Shown in pieces: positions 30,730-34,828 of a DNA stretch of 34,828 bases. Under the pieces are notes generated by a model. It saw nothing but the letters and a program-made list of their open reading frames with translations. It was not told where the DNA came from and did no database searches. This stretch comes from Candidatus Blautia faecipullorum (GTDB taxonomy: Bacteria > Bacillota > Clostridia > Lachnospirales > Lachnospiraceae): positions 1 through 34,828 of the forward strand of contig DXEG01000042.1 in assembly GCA_019115125.1 (NCBI GenBank). The letters run 5' to 3'. The position numbers were made by a program, and so were the translations under genes. Within the stretch, counting starts at the first letter, position 1, and the number at the start of each line of letters is the position of its first letter.

Positions 30730-32445
30730 ATGACTACTAGCCTTAAGAAAGTTGATTGCACAGACATATATACTGAAGAAACCGAGAAAAGCCTTAAGAC
30801 TTTGAAAAGGCTCAGAGAGGATTGGTTGCGTTCGTCATCTGGATGGAATTCAGAGGTTTTTCAGTATGCAGATTCGGATTTTTATTTTTACCGTTTTGTT
30901 ATAGACAGAGAAGAAAGGGGCACAGAGTCATTACTAACGGCTATTATGTATCGAGTAATGGAAAGATATGGGCTTTTTTTTGATGTGCTTGATGATAGGA
31001 AAAACGCACCATTTTCATTCATTATTCATGTAAATAATCAGATACTTGGGTATAAATATGACGATTTCCACAAGGATGAGGATGTAAATGATATCCTTAA
31101 AAATTACAATGTTGACTCTGCCTTCATCATAAGAACATGGAAGGCAAGAAGATCAGATAAATGGATAGCAAGAGAAAATGCGCATTATCTGGAAGATGGT
31201 GTTAAGTTGCAGGCTATTAAAATAGAAGATTTCTTCAATACATACTTTGCCGAAGGTGAGTACGATTCTTTTATTGCGTGTATGGGCAAGTACCTGAAGA
31301 TGGCAAGAGAAATAACCGGCTATAAGTCAATCCGGTTCTTGTCCTCCGTGAACTTGGCAACTCAGAAAGCATATGAAGAAAAGGTGCTTGCTGATTGGGA
31401 ATATGATAGTTACTATTATCAGATTATCGATAGTAGCAACAAGAAGATTCAACAATACTTATATCTTGCTTCAAATGAGTTTTCTAGGTCTACATTACAT
31501 GTAATGGAAGTAAACTATTTGGATAGAGGCCTGTTCAAAACTATGATAGGATCAAATGAGTATGCTGAAAGTTTTATTACATCTGAATGGCTTTTTCATT
31601 CTTTGGATGGGAAGAAAAACTTTGATTATACATCTTTGATTAGCGGGTATCTAAAATCTATTGAGCAATTACTTCACACAATTGTGATGGTTAATGTTGA
31701 TAATAACTGTAAGATTTCAATGAGTAGAGCTAACAACATTCGTGGAAAGGCTTATGATAATGCTGTTCGGATATTTGAAAAAGGGGGAGGCGCTTGGAAC
31801 GAACTGTTTGTTAATACAAAGAAAGAATATCAGAAGAAGAGCTTTCCATATATAGATCTTACACATAATCAAATTGAATACATGGATAGCTCTATTGGTA
31901 CCTTTGAATTTTTCCTTCGGAATAATCCGCATATTTTTAGAGATCCGTCTTTGTCTGATACTATTGCGGATATGGTGTGTTGCTTCCGCATCGAATGTCG
32001 AAATGGTTATTTCCATACTCATAATCTGTATGACTGGAGTATAGTTGAAAAGACACGTGCTAATGCTATATATCTATATTTTGTTTTGCTTGGAGTCTGC
32101 ATCATTCCATCGGATAAAGAAGCAGAGCTTAAGATGTCAGAGATAGATTGCTTTGATGAACTATGTAAGAAGATAAGGGGATTCAGACATTTCAACCCAG
32201 AATTCATTTTTGAGTATGCTGATGGCAGGAAACTCAATCTGATATATGACTTTATAAATAACACGATAGAATACACAGATGATGGTATTGAGCATTATGT
32301 ACGCTTGTTTTTTTATTCCGTAGATGAGTTTTCGCTTGAAGCATACGAAAAGATTGATGAAGGAATAATGGAAGAACAGAAAGTATACCTGACAAGGGAT
32401 ACTCTTCCGAGTAAAATATATGGGGTTCACAGAAATCATAATTAG
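30730..32445 (+). CDS. 571-aa HEPN-motif protein, candidate abortive-infection RNase
   Basis: The ATG at 30730 is chosen because GGAGGTGTGACA precedes it; an in-frame ATG at 30709 has no site. Residues 1-290 are an unassigned alpha/beta region (YRFVIDREERGTESLLTAIM, SFIIHVNNQILGYKYDD). From about 299 to 455 it looks like a HEPN domain: the first helix DYTSLISGYLKSIEQLLHTI (299-318) and the catalytic R-X4-H motif CRNGYFHTHN (R424, H429), in a helix typical of HEPN RNases. The rest (460-571) is polar. HEPN proteins cut RNA in many toxin-antitoxin and anti-phage systems. It is AT-rich, intact, and sits among ICE and IS debris next to a membrane peptide gene. Confidence 0.7.
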   Translation: MTTSLKKVDCTDIYTEETEKSLKTLKRLREDWLRSSSGWNSEVFQYADSDFYFYRFVIDREERGTESLLTAIMYRVMERYGLFFDVLDDRKNAPFSFIIHVNNQILGYKYDDFHKDEDVNDILKNYNVDSAFIIRTWKARRSDKWIARENAHYLEDGVKLQAIKIEDFFNTYFAEGEYDSFIACMGKYLKMAREITGYKSIRFLSSVNLATQKAYEEKVLADWEYDSYYYQIIDSSNKKIQQYLYLASNEFSRSTLHVMEVNYLDRGLFKTMIGSNEYAESFITSEWLFHSLDGKKNFDYTSLISGYLKSIEQLLHTIVMVNVDNNCKISMSRANNIRGKAYDNAVRIFEKGGGAWNELFVNTKKEYQKKSFPYIDLTHNQIEYMDSSIGTFEFFLRNNPHIFRDPSLSDTIADMVCCFRIECRNGYFHTHNLYDWSIVEKTRANAIYLYFVLLGVCIIPSDKEAELKMSEIDCFDELCKKIRGFRHFNPEFIFEYADGRKLNLIYDFINNTIEYTDDGIEHYVRLFFYSVDEFSLEAYEKIDEGIMEEQKVYLTRDTLPSKIYGVHRNHN

Positions 32446-32471
32446 CCCTTTGAGTTTTTACCACCTTCCAA

Positions 32472-32548
32472 AAGGCGTTATAGGGTGCCGTTAAAGCCCC
32501 GGAAACCCTTGAAAATACGCCAATTTATCCATGCGAAGGCGTTATAGG
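32472..32548 (+). repeat. 13-bp direct repeat pair
   Basis: AAGGCGTTATAGG occurs at 32472-32484 and 32536-32548, 64 bp apart. They lie between the HEPN gene and the ICE left part. They could mark an insertion boundary or a protein-binding array. Confidence 0.5.
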
Positions 32549-32712
32549 CTGTTATCGAATATTACCGCATTTCTATGGCCTCACAGACGCTCGTGAGGGA
32601 AAAATTAAGGGCAAAACACAGGGAACGACAAGAGAATGAAGTGGCAAAAAGAACTGTCGTGATGTGTACCAGGCTCCGCCGGAGCCTCCCCTGTGTGAAG
32701 CCGGACAACTGA
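32548..32712 (+). pseudogene. possible C-terminal tail of a lost ICE gene
   Basis: A frame opening after TAG 32545-32547 reads AVIEYYRISMASQTLVREKL and then a very basic RAKHRERQENEVAKRTVVMC, ending at TGA 32712. It looks protein-like but has no ribosome site; the first ATG is 32575. It may be the end of a gene cut by the insertion of the HEPN unit. Apart from this and two hairpins (32579-32598, 32671-32687), the 32446-32740 gap shows nothing. Confidence 0.3.
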
Positions 32713-32742
32713 AAATAGTGGCTCTTGTGAGCCGATGGATTG

Positions 32743-32777
32743 ACGGACATTAGTGTTTCTGCTGATGTCCGTTTTTC
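32743..32777 (+). terminator. terminator before parB
   Basis: ACGGACAT (32743-32750) and ATGTCCGT (32765-32772) pair over 8 bp and are followed by TTTTC. Confidence 0.75.
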
Positions 32778-32799
32778 TATGCCTAAAATCAGATGCGAA

Positions 32800-32827
32800 A
32801 GGAGGTTCCGGGCTGGGCCTCCTTTTT
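32800..32827 (+). terminator. second hairpin with T-run in the parB leader
   Basis: AGGAGG (32800-32805) and CCTCCT (32818-32823) pair, followed by TTTTG, 25 nt before the parB start. It may attenuate parB or simply reinforce the terminator at 32743. Confidence 0.4.
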
Positions 32828-32851
32828 GTGTCTCAATGGAGGTGAGAAGCA

Positions 32852-33772
32852 TTGAGCGACAAGCCCGCGTCACCTGCCAGGGGACGAAAGAAAACCGCCC
32901 CGCCTACCCAGCAGCCACCCCAGGAAGAAGTGGTGGTCCGCCTGCCGCTGACCGACCTTCACACATTCCCGGACCATCCTTTTCAGGTGCGGGACGATGA
33001 GGAAATGCGGGAGACAATCCAGAGCGTCAAAGAGTATGGCGTGATTGTCCCTGCCATTGTGCGGCCCCGCGAGGAAGGCGGCTATGAGATTGTGGCCGGA
33101 CACCGGCGCAAGTACGCCTGTGAGCAGGCCGGTCTGGACACGATGCCGGTCCTGATCCGCAACCTGGACCGGGACGCCGCCACCATCATCATGGTGGACA
33201 GTAACCTTCAGCGGGAGAACATCCTGCCCAGCGAAAGGGCCAAGGCATACAAGATGAAGCTGGAGGCCATCAAGCGGCAGGGCGCACGAAACGATTTAAC
33301 TTCTGACCAAGTTGGGCAGAAGTCAAAATGGTCGATTGAGCAAATTGCAGAGCAGGCTGGGGAAAGCAAATCCCAGGTACAGAGGTATATTCGCCTGAAT
33401 GAGCTGTCCCCGGAGCTGTTGCAGATGGTTGACGAAAAGAAAATCGCTTTCAATCCGGCTTATGAACTGTCTTTCCTCAAGCCGGAGGAACAGCAGATGC
33501 TCGTCACCACGATAGACTATGAGCAGGCCACCCCGTCACTCTCCCAGGCCCAGCGGATGAAGAAATTCAGCCAGGCCGGGCGGCTCAATGAGGACAGTAT
33601 GCTGGCAATCATGTCCGAGGAAAAGAAGCCGGAGAAGTTCAGTCTGACCTTTGACGGGGAACGCATACGCAAGTATTTTCCAAAATCCTATACGCCCCTG
33701 CAAATGGAGAACACCATCATCAAGCTGCTTGAGGCATGGCAGAAGAAACGCCAGCGCAGCCAGGAGCGATAA
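32852..33772 (+). CDS. parB: ParB/RepB/Spo0J-family partition protein of the ICE
   Basis: 306 residues starting at a TTG (32852), with ATGGAGGTGAGAAGCA before it. The N-terminal ParB CTPase domain has LPLTDLHTFPDHPFQVRDDE, VKEYGVIVPAIVRPREEGGY and the catalytic-box EIVAGHRRKYACEQAG; the NLQRENILPSERAKAYK block and the helix-turn-helix IEQIAEQAGESKSQVQRYIR follow. It should bind a parS-like site and help maintain or regulate the element. ParB genes of this type commonly stand near one end of Tn1549-like ICEs. No ParA gene is in the window. A palindrome lies within the gene at 33300-33322. Intact. Confidence 0.88.
   Translation: MSDKPASPARGRKKTAPPTQQPPQEEVVVRLPLTDLHTFPDHPFQVRDDEEMRETIQSVKEYGVIVPAIVRPREEGGYEIVAGHRRKYACEQAGLDTMPVLIRNLDRDAATIIMVDSNLQRENILPSERAKAYKMKLEAIKRQGARNDLTSDQVGQKSKWSIEQIAEQAGESKSQVQRYIRLNELSPELLQMVDEKKIAFNPAYELSFLKPEEQQMLVTTIDYEQATPSLSQAQRMKKFSQAGRLNEDSMLAIMSEEKKPEKFSLTFDGERIRKYFPKSYTPLQMENTIIKLLEAWQKKRQRSQER
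33300..33322. promoter_or_regulatory. palindrome inside parB, candidate ParB-binding (parS-like) site
   Basis: CTTCTG-A-CCAAGTTGG-G-CAGAAG reads as a 23-bp near-perfect palindrome. It encodes TSDQVGQKS just before the helix-turn-helix. Its CCAAGTTGG centre is the reverse complement of the CCAACTTGG centre of the 24-bp repeats at 27807 and 29664, and both kinds of site share GAAGT on the same flank. Confidence 0.45.
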
Positions 33773-33840
33773 AACCGAATACACCTAAACCGCCGGACAA
33801 TCCATTTGCCCGGCTTTTTCATTTTCATAAGGAGGTATCC

Positions 33841-34449
33841 ATGTATATCAACACTTTCAAATACACACCGGAAGATGTGGACTGCAAACTTTGTACCGAG
33901 TATGTCAAGAAATTTGGCTGCACCGCCTGCGGCTGCCCCTGGATGGCCGAGCGCATTGAGGCGGGCGTTGTGAGCTATGCAGAGGTGGTCCGGCAGATGT
34001 TTCCCCATGACAAGCGCCTGATGGCTCGCCTGGAACCGCTGATCCGGGATTTCCCCGGTATGCTCTGGAAGGATGAGCGGCACCGGCAGCGCATGGAGGG
34101 CGTGAAAATCCACCTGGGCCACAGCAAGCGCCGGGACACGCCTGCCTTCTTTGCGGTCATGTTCCTGTTCACTTCCGATGAGGACATTTACCGCCGCGCT
34201 GGAAACTGCCTGTGCAGGCGGGGCGCGGAGTTCGATTATGCAAGGCTCCATGAGATTTCGCCCCATGACTACACCCTCTATATCGCTGCGCGGGGCATCT
34301 ACACCAACGCGGGAGGACTGACAACCCGTGACCTGGCAGATGCCGAGGTTGTAGACGCTGCGGCGCTCCGCATGATTGTGAACGCCCTGCTCATCGCCCG
34401 GTATGGCTGTGCGGTCCTGGATATTCACGAAAGGGGGCGCAAGGCATGA
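33841..34449 (+). CDS. conserved ICE protein with cysteine pairs, unknown function
   Basis: 202 residues from the ATG at 33841, which has a perfect AAGGAGGTATCC; an open frame extends upstream to 33736 but overlaps parB. The N-terminus has DVDCKLCTEYVKKFGCTACG followed by CPWMAERIEAG, i.e. CxxC and CxxCxC pairs that could bind zinc. The middle has FAVMFLFTSDEDIYRRAGNC. I recognise it as a regular neighbour of parB in Firmicutes ICEs but know no function. The stop overlaps the next start as ATGA, so the two are coupled. Confidence 0.7.
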   Translation: MYINTFKYTPEDVDCKLCTEYVKKFGCTACGCPWMAERIEAGVVSYAEVVRQMFPHDKRLMARLEPLIRDFPGMLWKDERHRQRMEGVKIHLGHSKRRDTPAFFAVMFLFTSDEDIYRRAGNCLCRRGAEFDYARLHEISPHDYTLYIAARGIYTNAGGLTTRDLADAEVVDAAALRMIVNALLIARYGCAVLDIHERGRKA

Positions 34450-34715
34450 AACCTCTGCATCTCCCGCTGGAAGGCCACGATCTGCTGGCTGTGGAACGGT
34501 TCAAGGACGATACCCGGCACATGGCAGAATTTCTCATTCTGTCCACCCACTGTCCCCTGGGGCGCAGGGGCCAGTATAAGCGGCTGTTTCTGACCGAGGA
34601 CGAATATGCCCGGATGCGGTCCCTGGAACGCCAGGGCCAGCTTCAGATCCGCCGTCACGCTGCAATCATCGAGGGGCATATCCTGCCCGACAAACCCAAA
34701 AAGCGCCGCCATTGA
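34446..34715 (+). CDS. small conserved ICE protein, unknown function
   Basis: 89 residues: MKPLHLPLEGHDLLAVERFK, DDTRHMAEFLILSTHCPLGR, then RGQYKRLFLTEDEYARMRSL and a basic end KPKKRRH. The ATG overlaps the preceding stop by ATGA, indicating translational coupling. It has no signal peptide or membrane helix. It belongs to the parB-side ICE operon. I do not know its role. Confidence 0.7.
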   Translation: MKPLHLPLEGHDLLAVERFKDDTRHMAEFLILSTHCPLGRRGQYKRLFLTEDEYARMRSLERQGQLQIRRHAAIIEGHILPDKPKKRRH

Positions 34716-34745
34716 TGGCAGGCGCACCCATAGGAGGATTTAAGT

Positions 34746-34828
34746 ATGGACGCTTATGAAGCATTGAAAGAAACCTTTGACGATCTGTTTCAGCAGGCGG
34801 TGGAGGAAGGCTGCTACACCGAGGACGA
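34746..34828 (+). CDS. ICE gene cut by the right window edge
   Basis: ATG 34746, after CATAGGAGGATTTAAGT, opens MDAYEALKETFDDLFQQAVE and stays open to the edge (28 codons). It continues the parB operon, 30 nt after the previous gene. Too little remains to name it. Confidence 0.6.
   Translation, partial: MDAYEALKETFDDLFQQAVEEGCYTED

Noticed and set aside
33736-33840. Longer start for the 202-aa ICE gene
   Set aside because: It overlaps the parB end, and the ATG at 33841 has a perfect AAGGAGG; the extension has no ribosome site.
1-34828. CRISPR arrays, tRNA and rRNA genes
   Set aside because: No regularly spaced repeats of 24-40 bp were seen, and no cloverleaf or conserved rRNA stretch was noticed on either strand.

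Overview
The window looks like a chromosome segment of a gut Clostridia species, most likely Lachnospiraceae-like. This is inferred from gene families, AGGAGG-type ribosome binding sites and the mix of Firmicutes mobile elements; no rRNA or tRNA gene is present to confirm it. It is a patchwork. A GC-rich metabolic operon and some ordinary regulator/repair genes sit between decayed mobile elements, defence genes and pieces of an integrative conjugative element (ICE).

Layout: 1-5400 holds a partial ISLre2-family transposase (minus strand), an IS30-family transposase with three nonsense codons, a frameshifted MobA/MobL-type relaxase with a possible oriT, a truncated tnpV, a 38-codon holin-like toxin facing a predicted antisense RNA, and a second IS30 fragment. 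5400-7900 has the broken end of an AAA-ATPase/DUF4435 pair (PARIS-like), then a minus-strand GNAT / membrane protein / broken XRE regulator set and a decayed coiled-coil gene. 7921-9873 is an IS1634-family insertion sequence that abuts a type I restriction HsdR lacking its N-terminal part.

9874-17036 is a same-strand cluster: truncated hsdR, a small conserved protein, a 593-residue probable helical-repeat protein, and a 987-residue protein with a zinc cluster, an archaeo-eukaryotic-primase-like domain, an SF2 helicase and a PLD-like tail (TOTE conflict-system type). 17447-19204 has an AraC regulator, a DUF2000 protein and an ABC-2 permease fragment. 19384-24098 is an intact four-gene operon: EtfB, ferredoxin-fused EtfA, an FAD-linked 2-hydroxyacid dehydrogenase and a YkvI-type transporter, resembling the electron-bifurcating lactate dehydrogenase but with a different transporter. 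24250-26744 is a DNA alkylation repair locus (ogt, an ABM-domain gene, alkA) divergent from an AraC regulator across a long imperfect palindrome.

26868-34828 is ICE material joined to a cut methyltransferase gene: mobC (frameshifted at a G9 run), a CD1845-type membrane protein, a truncated relaxase, then parB and three small ICE genes at the right edge. Two AT-rich cargo units lie in it: a 156-aa protein plus a nucleotide-cyclase-like protein with their own promoter and terminator, and a 55-aa membrane peptide plus a HEPN-motif protein with its own promoter. A CCAACTTGG-centred palindrome occurs three times in the ICE part, twice intergenic and once inside parB.

The best candidates for undescribed systems are the HEPN/membrane-peptide pair, the cyclase-like pair, and the helical-protein/TOTE pair. 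All functional statements come from reading motifs; no searches were run.
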